NCBI GenBank assembly: GCA_026929865.2
Contig: CM049395.1
Span: 31,985,501-32,049,500 of the forward strand
DNA length: 64,000 bases
Origin: Hyperoplus lanceolatus
Lineage: Eukaryota > Chordata > Actinopteri > Uranoscopiformes > Ammodytidae
Direction: 5' to 3'
The position numbers and the translations under genes were made by a program. Positions within the stretch are counted from its first letter, which is position 1, and each line of letters opens with the position of its first letter. Under the pieces are notes generated by a model, which was not told where the DNA came from, made no database searches, and saw only the letters and a list, made by a program, of their open reading frames with translations. Of the stretch, positions 11,581-24,035 are shown piece after piece.

Positions 11581-11943
11581 ATGTTTAAAAAAATCGTAAA
11601 ATGTGGCTCATACATTTAAGTTCCTAAAGTTTACAAGATGACAGAGATGAGCGATGTGGAAGATAAGGATCTTCTACCAGATCTATCCACCTGATACATA
11701 GGTAAGAGGCTCAGCAGCCACAGTCAGATCCCAAAGGCAGCTTTATCAAAACACACACATACACACACATACAGACACACACACACACAGACATCCACAT
11801 TGATTCAGGGCTGATGTGAGGATGCAGCGACACTGCAGTCGTCAGCATTGGCCAGATCAGATTTAACAGCCCCCCTCTCTCATCTCCACCCTCCTCCTTG
11901 AGTTTCCTTCACGATACATGGCAACACTCTCCCCCTGTGAGCT

Positions 11944-11947
<4 letters not shown>

Positions 11948-12016
<69 letters not shown>
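11948..12016 (+). repeat. (GT)n microsatellite
   Basis: About 34 uninterrupted GT units. A shorter, imperfect CA tract precedes it at about 11750-11790. Confidence 0.97.
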
Positions 12017-12020
<4 letters not shown>

Positions 12021-12731
12021 CTATCCCCTTTCATAAGTATGGCCTGCTCTGGTTGGGTAGGGTAACTGAGTGTACTGTGTGTATTAGGCAAGTGATGTAA
12101 CCAGTTGTGTGGTTCACGCAACATGGCCAACATGTTTACATGAAGTCACTTAAATATGCACTATGCAGTTCCAGGGAAGGGGGATTTGTTTACATTTGCA
12201 AAGCCTGCAGTTATTTTACAAAACATATTTATATATTTGCATATAGGGGAGAACGGGGTAATCTGAGCCACTTTTTACATTTGATCCCCTCTAAGCAAGC
12301 TAAAATGATTTATCACTCAAATTTACACATTTCCCATTAATTCAGGATGTTTCCTAGAAATGGGCATTAGTAGAATTGTTTCAAGACAAAGGGCAGTGAA
12401 AATATGATTGTTTTAAAAAAAGTTGTCATGTGGCTCACTTTACCCCAGCTGTGGGGTAAACTGAGCCAGACCAGGAAAATCAAGGGGGTTAAGTGAACCA
12501 GCTGGGGGTAAACCACTTTCCACTATGAAACTACCATAACAACACATATTGTAACAGTTATAATCCTGAAAACTAGCCACGCATTCCAGAACTAATGTCG
12601 GACTAGTAAAAGAATGATGGGGTTTGGTCTAAAGCAAAGCTAATTTTCTAGACACTTGAAAGTAACTCTGAACAAAATCAAATACAACATATTATAATTC
12701 AAAAGGTTTTAATAAGATTCAAATGAAAGAT

Positions 12732-12895
12732 AGAACCAGTTAGATTAGAACACAGTCTGGGGGTCAGAACACAGGACCCTTAGAGCCAGCTTGTATCTGG
12801 GGGTTAATACATAGGAAAATCAGAACCAGCGAGAACAGCCTGGGACTCAGAACACAGGAGAAGACCCAACTGGATTATAACATCAGCCTGTCATA
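12732..12895 (+). repeat. Degenerate ~40-50 bp minisatellite inside pogo-like copy A
   Basis: About four imperfect units, each starting AGAACCAG / AGAGCCAG / AGAACCAG / CCAACTGG and containing CTGGGGGTCAGAACACAGG or a decayed form of it. It lies entirely within the transposon at 12246-13533. Confidence 0.6.
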
Positions 12896-12934
12896 CTCTA
12901 CAACTAGGCCTCCTCTACATTCCAGCCCTGAAGG

Positions 12935-13009
12935 TTACAGGGAAAGATGAGAAGGTGCTCTTTCCGTGTGGTTGCCCCACGTCGTCTTCCTGGTGTATTT
13001 CCTTGGCAT
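12935..13009 (-). pseudogene. N-terminal remnant of a pogo-type transposase
   Basis: Read on the minus strand from the ATG at 13009, this gives MPRKYTRKTTWGNHTERAPS and a few more residues, then a stop at 12935. Fish pogo/CENP-B-type transposases commonly begin MPRKYxRKTxRG before their helix-turn-helix DNA-binding domain. Here the frame ends after 24 residues and the rest of the protein is absent. It supports placing the surrounding element in the pogo group. Confidence 0.6.
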
Positions 13010-13535
13010 GATGGCTTTTCTACAATGTGTATGACATTAAAATAAAACATATGTCATGTAATATTACATTAAAATATGTTTAAGACTAAACTTAACTTGT
13101 GCCTCATGGTGGGGGAAAGTGAGACAGTGGCTCAATTTCCCCCACAGCATTTGGCTCACTTTCCCCCACCACCACAATTTGAGAGAAAACTACCTCTCTT
13201 AGCATTTCAGGCTAATCTTCAGTTATCAGCATCATATGGTTTCATATGTTGGCAGTTCATCAACACGTATTATAGAAGTTTTTCTACGTGAATAAATTTG
13301 CTTTGGCACAACAGTTGATTAAGTTGACAGCAAGAAAATTTACTTTTACATATAAAATACCTATTTTGGTGAAAAAAACATGCTTACCACAGCACCATGA
13401 GGTCCTCTCTTTCAGGGCCATGGGGAAATGAGAGGGGCTTGAAAACATATATCTCACATGACCAAAAATGTTTTTGCCTAGATACAGGGGGTGGCTCACA
13501 TTACCCGATGCCACAGATTCCCCCGTTCTCCCCTA

Positions 13536-15984
13536 CATGTAATTCTTAGTATTGAATAATAATATCATCAAAAGTCAAAACTAAATTATTTTGAGGCACC
13601 TCGAACAAAACTTATATGTTGTTAAACTATACTGTGGGCCCTGCTGCTGTAAATAACAAGATGATTTTTTACAAAACAGCAATGCTATAATCCAAGTGGA
13701 AAATGACAAAAAAAAAGATCAGTCACAAAATGTGCAATGAAAAAATTACGTTCTTATAAATTATGACAACATTTCTCAACTACAATGATAATGCGGGTGT
13801 AATCCCTGAAGGGCTATAAATGAAAACTGTACAAATGATTTGTGTTCAATATATCGAAACTTTGTTGGCCTCGTATATTAAGAATTATAAATCTAAACTT
13901 TGGGGGAAGATCAGACAAGGATACATTTAGTAGATGTTGGTGTGACTTGTGTCTTAAATCTATGCAATTAGATATCAAAGTGTATTGGTGTTAAAAATCT
14001 GGGACTTTGTAATTAGAAAATAAAACATTGAAAACAGATGATAATAAACATACAGAGTCAACAGCTTCCTCTCATTTAAGAATTGTTGACAGCGTTTTTT
14101 GTCGCCCCATGAACGTATAAAGACTTGTATGAAACATTGAGTCTTTAATGTCATTACATAAGGGCTCCTGTCATCATTCTTTGAATTCTAATATAAGGAC
14201 GACCCCATTCTAATCTATTTGTATTGGGGTAATCTATGGCCTGCTCATGTCAGCAAGTCTACACCTAAAAGTAGATGGTGGCACTGTGTACTGCAGCTTA
14301 TCATGATTATGTAAACTGTTATTAATGTTGTGATTGGCCTGGCCCGCATAGACAAACTAAACATAGAGAGCTGATCTGATCTGGAGCTCAACACAGTCAC
14401 GCTCCCACAGCAGGTGCTACTTTAATACAGGATTATTACAGGAATGAATTTAACAAATTAATTGAAGTAAGATAATGGTGAATAATTTGGGAAGGAACAA
14501 GTCATTTCATATGTTAAGATACAGGAATAGTATAAAGGATTTCTTGACAGTGCAAAAAAAATTAAATTAAAAAAATTCTGATGAACTACACAGAACTCTG
14601 ATACTTGTGATTGTTTATCAATACATGTACCTTTATAACTTTTCTAGCACAGATGCAGATATACTCCTTTTACTTAATACTGTATATTTGTTGTCTGCCA
14701 TTTTTGATAGACTTGAATTAATGGAAGAGAGAGAAAGGAGGAAAGGAGGGGTGGGGTGGGTGAGAGAGGTCCCAGATTCAAATCCTGGACGAGCCCCCAA
14801 TTTGTCATCACCCTGATTCTAGGTCATGACAAAAACTGGTAAGGGATACACAATGTCAATAAATGATTGTGTGCATTACCAAAAAGGATATTGCCATCTA
14901 AATACAGGTAGGAGCTTTGAAAATCAGTAATATCAGTAGTGAGCATGTCAATAGGTGTGTAAAGTGTATGTAAGTTGTGGTAAAGCAACAAAAACAAAGA
15001 GAAATCCAGGAAACTGGGCCTTTTATTTCCTATCAGGGTGTACACTGTGATCAGCTCCACTGGCACTTTAAAAACATATTTGTAAGGCATGGGAAAAGAG
15101 TGCATACAGACACATCCCACCATATCAAGTGGGTCCTCACACATGCATCAACCTTTCAAGTTGAGATCCTTAAAAAACATCTGACATCCTCAAAAAGCAA
15201 TCTTGTATGTAAAAATGTATAGCAGTGCTAGAAACAATGTAAAATCCTATTAAAAATAATAAACCCTGTATGTACAACAATTTCATTAAAGAACTGCGAT
15301 AAAGTAAGATGGTTTAAAGCCAACTGAAGAATAATCATCAGCACTAAAGGTTGAAAATTCCTGTGATCTGTAAGAAAGAGAGCTGCAGTAAAGCATGTGT
15401 AAATAACAAATATCAAAAAAAAAAAAATTATGACCCCCAAAAGTTATTTAATTATAATTATTATTTTGGTAATTATAAGTAAGGTTAATGACTGAGGATC
15501 TGCAAACCCCAACCTTTACCCCTTTGATATATATTTCACATTATTTGAATGGATATTACACATGATCTCAATAAATAATAAAGCAATAATACTGTCACTC
15601 ATGAGGGCCCTTTTGCTCATAAGATATTTAAAGGCGGCATCAGCACATTATTAGAATATTATAAGTGAATAATGCATGAAGAAGAGATGAGCTAGACATT
15701 AGTCGGTTATTTGGTGTTAGTCAAAAATCATGTACTGGTGTAAATGCTGTGTACGAGGCTATTTCCTATAAACTATTTTTATTGATTATTATTATTTTTT
15801 CAAACAAACATTTATAACCCCCACCCACCCCACACCCCAAACAATCCTTAGACATTCTGAAAAAAAAAGAAAAAAAAAGATAGTGTTATTTGTTAGCAAT
15901 CTGGGAGTGAACTTAACTTATTGAAAAATTAAATGTGTACAAGGCTATTTAAACTCTTTTTCAAATACATTTTTAGTTAAAAAA
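13536..15984. other. Intergenic, largely AT-rich
   Basis: No gene recognised. A short segment at 14755-14835 on the plus strand contains GATTCAAATCCTGGACGAGCC, a B-box-like sequence of a tRNA-derived SINE. No matching A box could be found, so it is at best a SINE fragment. Confidence 0.35.
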
Positions 15985-16168
15985 ATAGTTTTTAAAATTT
16001 TTGGCATTTTTGCTTTATTAGACAGATTCTGGAGAGACAGAGTTGAAATGGGGCAAAGAGGGGAAGACATGTAGAGAACTGACCGGGGCAGGATTCAAAC
16101 CCGGGTCTGCTGCGAGGCGTGGGCCCGGGAACGACGATGCTCTACCCACTGCACCACGAGCGCCACCT
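15985..16168 (-). mobile_element. tRNA-derived SINE
   Basis: On the minus strand the unit starts GGTGGCGCTCGTGGTGCAGT, with an RNA polymerase III A box (TGGTGCAGTGGG) and then, about 50 bases on, a B box (GGTTTGAATCC). A body with TCTCCAGAATCTGTC follows, and an AATAAAGCAAAAATG-type tail. The head resembles a tRNA gene but the body replaces the 3' half, so this is a SINE rather than a functional tRNA. No SINE family name is asserted. Confidence 0.75.
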
Positions 16169-18380
16169 AGTTTTTCATTTAAATACATATTAATTAAGTA
16201 TTGTTATATATTAAATAAATATTCAATCATTTATTTTCCCTCGTTATGGTAAAATAAACTGACACACAACATACATACACTTTTTTACATTTTTAAAGTT
16301 TCAAACTAATTCGAGCCAGAGCCAATACGACAGCAGTGAGCTCACTTTTTAATCAACAGGAATCAATTCCACCTGAACATCTGTGAGGAGAATCAGGTTG
16401 ATGAAAATTTACCCTAACATGTTTCCGTGCTCCTGTTTTTGGACGTAAATGACCATGACCGTATCCACATCAGTAATCTGTGTGTAATTAGGTGAATCCA
16501 TGCAGAAAACCTGAGGAACACTGATCTCACAGGACTAATTAACTGGTAAATCTTACAAAGGTCAACAGTGTGTTGGCCGAGGGTGAAGAGAGTACCACCA
16601 TATGGCTAAAGATGCCCACAAGGAGTGTGTCTTCACTGCTCTTTTAATCTTTTGAGCTAATTGTGTTCCCCTCCCCATCCCCCCTGTCGTCTTTGGGTGA
16701 CTGCGGCTGGTGACCCCAGTAGACAAAACGTGGTCAAACTGTAATCTACTTAACTGCTTTCCACTTTGTTTTTTCCAATTATGGTCAGGGCCTTGTTGTT
16801 GTGGAGATGGAACTAGCTGACACCAACATTAATTTTGTTCTCCAAGCAAATTTCCTACTTAGAGTTTAGTGCAGATGAAATGGTTTTGGCATGAAGAAGA
16901 GGATTGTTTTAAACCTAATTTTCAGCATACAGATTAATACAAAATAACCATATGCATGAAATGCATCAATCAAATTTGTGTCATATACTCTAGATAAATT
17001 ATTTTTTAATTGAACCCGGCCCCGAAATAAACTTTGGCCAATGGAGGAAGTTGTACATTTCTTAATATTGTATCTTAATATCTTTTTTTAATCAGTCAAA
17101 GTGATGTCAAAAAATGTTGTGTAGCGTTCTAAGGCCATAGTATATATCAGATGTTGTGGTTTGGGCTTGTTCCTTCTGTGAAAACTCAATTAATGCAGGG
17201 TTTAAGAGTTCATGTGTTCAATCTAGTAGAATCATAGTTGTGAGTGCAGTTATGGACAGGCATCGCACAGAGGCACAGAACAAACAGCAAACAGAAAAAC
17301 AAACAACAAAGAGTCAGTGCAGATGCCAGTGTACAGATGTCAGAAACATGGCAGCTTGCGTCCCTTTTTTAGGTTAGGATCATTCACTTGAACCGCTCAT
17401 CTGTGTCAAGAAACAAGTAAATAAAATGGGCAGAAAGTCACACATGACCTTTAGAGGATGACCATGAATGACAGAAGTGTTGTTTGAATTTGAGAGCTGA
17501 TACAATGCTGCTTTCACAGCGAATCTCCTGTTTGATTTTCATAGTTAAAGTGCTACAAGTGACTACCTTTAACAGCTTTTCCATCTTTAATTTGAGGCCT
17601 TTCTTCTTGTCTTAATCACTGCAATAACAAACAGTGTCTTCCAAAATTGTCTGAAACAACAAGTCAATCTCAATTATCTATGATTACCTGGCTGCATGTT
17701 TCATATTGTAGTCTTGGTTTTGCATGCTGGTTGTCCGTAGATAGTCGGTTGTTTGCTGCGACTAAAAAACTGTCTGTGTATGCCACATGTAGGATGATTC
17801 CAGCTTCTGAATAATACATTAGAGACCCTCATGAACGAGCTCAATGATTGTCTGCTATAACATTCTAAACTCTATTATTCCCTATGTGACCTTTTTCTCC
17901 CGGTAGCCAAGGGGGACACTGATGATCTCTAGTTTGTAAAAAAAGAAAAAAATATGAAATGGGAGTTGATAGGCAGCTATACATAGCAAACACTGTGGGT
18001 CATTATGAATGGGAAGCAATCACACAGATCAAATATACAGCAGCGGGAATCAGAGCTGGAATTTTGGAGACAAATAAAAAGGGAAAAGAGTGGAAATACA
18101 CTTCGAAGAGGCTGGTAAATATAATAATGTGCGCCTCAAGTAAACATCCCTTCAAATGGAGATTCAGAAGAGGAGCGCTGACTGATGGATGGATGTCCTC
18201 ATGAACAGAGGAGACATGAGTAGACGGCGCTGGATGGGAACTGGTCTAAAGTTACAGCTCTTCTACCAGAGAGCTGGAGTTTTACAAATCATCTCTAGTT
18301 CTGTTATTTTTGTGAGCCAGAGATTCAGTGTCCAATCGGCACCAATGTTCTGCCAATGTGACTGATTGATCCAGTAGATG
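16169..18380. other. Intergenic upstream of nr2e3
   Basis: No coding feature. The segments 16320-16750 and 17940-18240 look less degenerate than simple AT-rich DNA and may hold distal regulatory sequence of nr2e3 or an unannotated 5' UTR exon. I saw no donor site that I could tie to the gene. Confidence 0.25.
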
Positions 18381-18384
18381 AACA

Positions 18385-18470
18385 GTAAAGATTAAGAGGA
18401 TGACAAATAAGCATGCTGCTTACACAGCGCGTGGGGCTAATCCTGCCCCTCCCTTCAATCCCCCACCTGG
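18385..18470 (+). promoter_or_regulatory. Candidate photoreceptor promoter element with CRX/OTX-type sites
   Basis: Three homeodomain K50-type cores cluster 400-480 bp before the nr2e3 ATG: AGATTAAG at 18389-18396 (TTAATC on the minus strand), GGCTAATCCTGC with CTAATCC at 18437-18443, and CAATCCCCC near 18455. CTAATCC/TTAATC is the known CRX/OTX2 recognition core, and CRX is an established regulator of photoreceptor genes including nr2e3. The transcription start is not visible from sequence alone, so distance to it is unknown. Confidence 0.45.
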
Positions 18471-18862
18471 GCTCCCTTTTGAGGCGCTGCCACCGAGGAG
18501 CACCCACAGACAGTGACGGACCCTGACGGCCGCAGGGAGGACACACAACCCATTGATGTGCAACAAGTGTGATTTGGAGCTCAGGGCAGGACCCCAGCCT
18601 ATCTGCATCTCCACTACCCAGGCTGCAACACTGTAGAGGCTCTAGCAGGGGGACTCAAACTACCATCTGCCCACTGGGGACCACCGGAGGCCTGACAGCT
18701 ACACATTTCAGTCCCACACAAGGGTCTGCAGCAACAGATTCAAAAGGAACTTGAACTTTTTGTGTGTTGACCCTGGACGACTCCAGAGAAGGGGACCTGT
18801 AGTTTGCGACAAAGTTTTCTTCTATTCATCTTCACTTGAGGAGACAATTACTATTTCAGAAA

Positions 18863-21800
18863 ATGATGGAGGATCACCTGTCGAAGATACCCATGATGTC
18901 GTCCTCTTTGCCCGCCGGGTCTCCTGGGAGCGTGGGGTCTGACGACAGCAGAGGAGGTAAGGGTTTCACCAGGGGCAACAGGTGCCCACCAAGCCTCAAA
19001 GATGGGATGCAAACTTGACATGTAGTCAGGAAAATAATGGATAAAAAAATTGTGTTAACCTCAAAAGACAGAGGAAGATTTTCGATATTCATCATCTTGA
19101 TTTTTTAGATTCAAATCTTCTACTCGAGATTTTCAGTGTTTAACGTCGCAGATGACAAACTGCCTTAAATCTTAAAGTCAGAAACCATCTGTTTGTTTAA
19201 TTGATCAAGAATTAATTAGTAACATTTTTATTGTATTAAAGTTGAAAGCTCCGAGCTTGCAGAAGTGCATTTCTTCAATACAAATATACATATACTGTAG
19301 AACAAGGCCAACATTAATATGCATTCATTCAACTGTAATGAATGGGTTTATTTGGATTAATTACAGTATCTATGCCTCTTTTGTGATAGTGGTTAATCCT
19401 CCTCCTGCCATTTATTGTTTTAGTTTCATAATCATCCACTAAATGAGCTGTTCAGAGCTAAGCTGCTCTTGCAATATTGACTCATATGGAGCGGTGTGCA
19501 GACTGAGCTGTCAGAGTGCAGATGGCAGGCTCATGTATAAAACAATACCAGTCTACATGAATGGGCACATAACCGACCTGCCCTGTGTTTGACCCCCAGC
19601 CAAGAGTCCAGCCCCCGGCAAAGCTCTGAGCCCGGCCCTGGTCTGCAAAGTGTGCGGAGACACCAGCAGTGGGAAACACTACGGCATCTACGCCTGCAAC
19701 GGCTGCAGCGGCTTCTTCAAACGCAGCGTCAGGAGGAGGCTCATTTACAGGTAAGACAAAACCACAGGACATCATTTAATAACTTCAGATCAACAGCGTT
19801 CCCATCCTATTAAAACCAGTTAATGGATGAGTTGTATTATGGGAAATTAAGGCGAATTATAGTTTAAAACCCACACATTTTGTATAATTTAATATATTAT
19901 AGTTGTGTTTTTCAGAGCAATAGTACAAGTATATTATTTGTCACATAACAGCAATCATTGTAAACAAAAGTATAGCACCATGAGTTACAAGTGACTTTAT
20001 TTTCAAGTAAATTAGCTCGAATTTCATTTACGCTTCACCATATTTTTTATAATAATAACATTATAATAATAAATAGTATTTTTTTAAAGTTTTGAGTGAA
20101 CTCTCTGTTTAAAGTCCTGGCTGTGTGTTAACAGGTGCCAGGCGGGAACAGGCATGTGTCCAGTGGACAAAGCTCATCGCAACCAGTGTCAGGCATGCCG
20201 ACTGAAGAAGTGCCTGCAGGCGGGCATGAATAAGGATGGTGAGTGCGTGGAAATCACATAATGCTCCGAAAAAATCACTGTCACAGTTGGACATTCCAAT
20301 ACGAAACCGTGTGGGGTGCGTCCAAATCAGAAACTATACATGCACTTCATGATCATGTCCTGTGTTCCCTCCCTGTTCGTTTCCATCCCTGCAGCAGTGC
20401 AGAATGAGCGTCAGCCCCGCAGCACGGCTCAGGTCCGTCTGGACTCCATCGACGTGGACCATGAGAAGGAACACCTGGCCACCACACGGGAGCCCACCTC
20501 CTCTTCCTCAGCCTCTTCCTCCTCCTCCTCCTCTTCCTCTTCCGGAGGCTCTGTCATCACGTGGCCTCACATCACCTCCTCCGTGTCCATCACCTCCTCT
20601 GTGGCCCCCCAACGCTGCGTCAGTCCCCAGAACAACCACCGCTTCATGGCCAGTCTCATGACGGCAGAGACCTGCGCCAAGCTGGAGCCCGAAGATGGTG
20701 AGGAGGGTTTCATATTTGGCAACTACCTGGAAATTACACTCTGAGATAAGATTAGACAAAAAGGTCATCTCAGGGGCCCTCCTCTGTGGCTAAGGCTAAG
20801 TCCTTGTGGCAGCTGACCCGGGTCCCCCCCTCTCTCCCCCTTTCAACACTGTGATTACTATCATTAAAAGGTGAAAAACACCAAAGAATATAAAAAATAA
20901 AAAAAATCTCAGTTTTTGCATTGAAACCTATGATACAGACTAAATAAAAACCACAAAAAAAAACATTTTAAGATCAAGTTGTCTCCATATGTAGAAAGAT
21001 AGCAATAATGTTGACGAATAAGGTTTGAACTAAAATTATCCTTCCAGACCCTCTATCTTAACCCTATCTTCTCTGTTTCAGTTGACGAGAACATCGACGT
21101 GACCAGCAACGAGCCGGAGCGAGCGTCCTCAGAGTACCACATGGCTCTGTATCCGTCCAGCTCTGAGAATGTTTATGAGACCTCAGCGAGGCTGCTCTTC
21201 ATGTCAGTGAAGTGGGCCAAGAACCTGCCTGTGTTTTCCAACCTTCCCTTCAGAGACCAGGTGAGACTCCATTTAGACATATACGTATCAACTCATACAT
21301 ATATTTGACATGTTAGTCTAGCATTTTGAGCAGAGAAATAATTTGTTATGTGCTTCCAAAGAAAATCAGTAATCATACTTCCATACAACTACTTCATGAT
21401 TTTTTTTAATTATGCAAAGCTCTTTGACCAAACATACAGTAGATCCAAATGATGAATCAGTTAAAACAATCATTCAAATTAGATAATTCATAGAAAAAAA
21501 TAATTGTTACAATTTACAATTTTTTTTTGTTATTTTACAACAAAAAAAATAGGTCATACTTATACAATATGAATTCAAAATTATGTCTTAAAGCTTAATA
21601 ATTACGTGATATTCATGATAACCTTTTTATAATCTATATTTGATCATTTATCAACAATTATGTTTTGTCAGGATTGAGCTTCCATATAACCCTTCTTGGT
21701 ATCCCACCAGGTCATCCTGTTAGAGGAGGCGTGGAGTGAGCTCTTCTTGCTCTGTGCCATCCAGTGGTCTCTTCCTTTGGACAGCTGCCCGCTGCTCTCT

Positions 21801-23261
21801 CTGCCCGACCTCTGCCCCGGCATGCAGGGTAAAAGCAGCTACACCAGCCTGGACCTGCGCCTGCTGCAGGAGGTCTTCAGCAGATTCAAAGCTCTCGCCG
21901 TCGATCCCACGGAGTTCGCCTGCCTCAAGGCCATCGTGCTCTTCAAGCCAGGTGAGTCCAATGGGATTGTGAGGTATAGTCAACAAGTGGTTCAGGCTTC
22001 TGTTCAGTGTTATGATCATTTTCATAAGATTCTAATAGACTAAAGGACTGGTTTAGTTCAATAAATCTTTAATTCTGCTTGACAGATTAACTTTAGGTTT
22101 GCAGGTATGGACTCCTAATGATTTCTGTTTTTCCAAAATATAAAAGGCAGATTACTGTAACTGGTAGTGAGCACAATGATTCTCCACAAAGGATGAACCT
22201 GCTACACTTTGGACACTTCATGAGCTTTGAAATCCGAAAAAAAATTTTAATTATATTTTGGGATTTCAACTTTTGACTTTGTTGTCCCCAAAAGCAGGAG
22301 CAGAAACTATTCACACACATATAACATATATACTACTTAGAATAAATAAAATATATGCTAGAATATTCCTCATAAAATTATACAAACACAATTTTGATAT
22401 AAAAAAAACACAACTTAAAACCCACCACAAAGGTATGCAGGTTGTCCTTATATTGACATGAATATTTTTCTAGGACAAGCTTCGACTTTAAGCAGTTAAT
22501 CAAATAATCAATAGTGGAGGAAATAGATAATAAGCAAGACAAGAGTAAAACTCTAACTCCAGTTAATCCACTGAATATAACAGACGAGGGAATTTGTTTT
22601 AGAGTATATTCAGAGTATAGAAATAGGTCAGTGTGTACCGTTATTGGTCTGAACTTGTGTGACTCACGTTGTTTCCTCTCCTCCACAGAGACTCGTGGTT
22701 TAAAAGATCCAGAACAAGTGGAGAATCTTCAGGATCAGTCTCAAGTGATGCTGGGACAACACATTCGCTCACACTACCCCAGTCAACCAGCCAGGTAACA
22801 TCCTGTCCTTTCAAATCATCGCTCCATGCAGAAGAAAAATAATTTCATTTTTTTTAAAGATTTTATGTTTTTTTTGGTTCTCCAATACATGAAATTTACA
22901 AAAATAATGCCCTGTTCATCTTGTGGAAAAAATAAATAAATAACATAGCGATGGGCATGCATTGCACAGCATTACCTCTCAGCTGGAATAAAAAGCGTCA
23001 GGCCTGTGCATTGATAGGCTCTGTGTTATGGCACCGCTTCCGGTATAGTCTGGAACACACAGTGCAATTTCCTGCCGAATGAAAAAAGTTAATTTTATTT
23101 CCTTTTCTTTTTTTCTTTTTTTTTTTAGGTTTGGAAAGCTGCTTCTTCTTCTTCCCTCTCTGCGGTTTGTGAATTCGGAGCGCATAGAGCTGCTGTTCTT
23201 CCACAGGACCATCGGAAACACTCCCATGGAGAAACTGTTGTGTGACATGTTCAAAAACTGA
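18863..23261 (+). CDS. nr2e3: Photoreceptor-specific nuclear receptor NR2E3 (PNR)
   Basis: Eight coding exons: 18863-18956, 19600-19750, 20135-20238, 20395-20697, 21082-21260, 21711-21951, 22689-22794, 23129-23261. All introns are GT-AG, the phases join and the total is 437 codons (436 aa; the human protein is about 410). The DNA-binding domain has zinc finger 1 cysteines C47, C50, C64, C67 with P-box CNGCSG and finger 2 at C83, C90, C100, C103, followed by [13 protein letters not shown]. The hinge includes [13 protein letters not shown] and an expanded serine tract in exon 4. The ligand-binding domain runs from about 217 to the end, with [18 protein letters not shown] and the C-terminal AF2 helix [13 protein letters not shown]2E3 acts in the rod nucleus, repressing cone genes and activating rod genes with CRX and NRL. 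The start ATGATG at 18863 was chosen because it is followed by [10 protein letters not shown] and opens in frame with exon 2. Confidence 0.96.
20502..20547 (+). repeat. Trinucleotide (TCC/TCT)n tract coding poly-serine in nr2e3 exon 4
   Basis: A run of TCC/TCT/TCA codons encodes about 15 serines, broken once by alanine, in the hinge between the DNA-binding and ligand-binding domains. It accounts for much of the extra length over the mammalian protein and is a likely site of length variation. Confidence 0.85.
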
Positions 23262-23937
23262 TGAAAAAAAAATACATCGCCCACAAACCCCATGCAGTCG
23301 TCAGTCATCTCCAGGTTTGGAGGGCGCGTGACAGACATTTGCTGTATGTATTTCTGTAAACATATCAGAGAATCTGTGTGTTGTTATTTTTTTAAAAGCC
23401 ACTTTATTATTATTTGTTTGTTGTTTCCACGTCTGCTCATTTTTGTAAATGAAAATGCAATTCACTTCTTATCATCGTGCTTGCTGTCTATTTGTATCGT
23501 ACTTAGACTTTGATGTGTGTGTCTGAAGTGACTTATACCATCACATTTCATCCTCCAGTATTTCATTATTTTTGTGTATTTTTTGTGACAATTACAATGC
23601 AGATCTTTATTCGTTTGGTGATAGATGGACTGTATATCCCTGCTGTCAATAATGTGACTGTTATATTCATGTTGTCATGCCTTGATAAAGTTAAAAAAAT
23701 GCTTGAAAATCTTTGTTTTTGGATTCTGTTTTGTCCCACTACACACAATAGATGACTGTGCCTTCGGACTTCACTAAAAAGCTATTGTTGTATTTCTATT
23801 GTGTGTCAACCACAACATGTACAGTAGATGAGGTTTTTGGGCCCTAGCTGGATCCGCTGTATTGCAGTGAGTCAATCAAACAGTGCCCTCTTCTGTCTGG
23901 TTAAAACAGAAAATCCTCCAACACACACACTCACACA

Positions 23938-24035
<98 letters not shown>

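Larger units (their letters stand above)
12246..13533 (-). mobile_element. Pogo-like DNA transposon, internally deleted (copy A)
   Basis: The termini are inverted: GGGGAGAACGGGGTAATC at the left and, read on the minus strand, GGGGAGAACGGGGGAATC at the right. Each is bordered by the dinucleotide TA (12244-12245 and 13534-13535), the target duplication of Tc1/mariner/pogo elements. The minus strand retains a start-like peptide, MPRKYTRKTTWG (see 12935-13009), as in pogo-type transposases. The interior holds several copies of a GGGGTAA...GAGCC motif in both orientations, including a near-perfect palindrome at 12432-12468, and a degenerate minisatellite at 12732-12895. The catalytic domain is missing, so the element is non-autonomous. 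Confidence 0.8.

Noticed and set aside
15985-16168. Functional tRNA gene on the minus strand
   Set aside because: A and B boxes are present but the acceptor stem and 3' half are not; the body and tail are those of a SINE.
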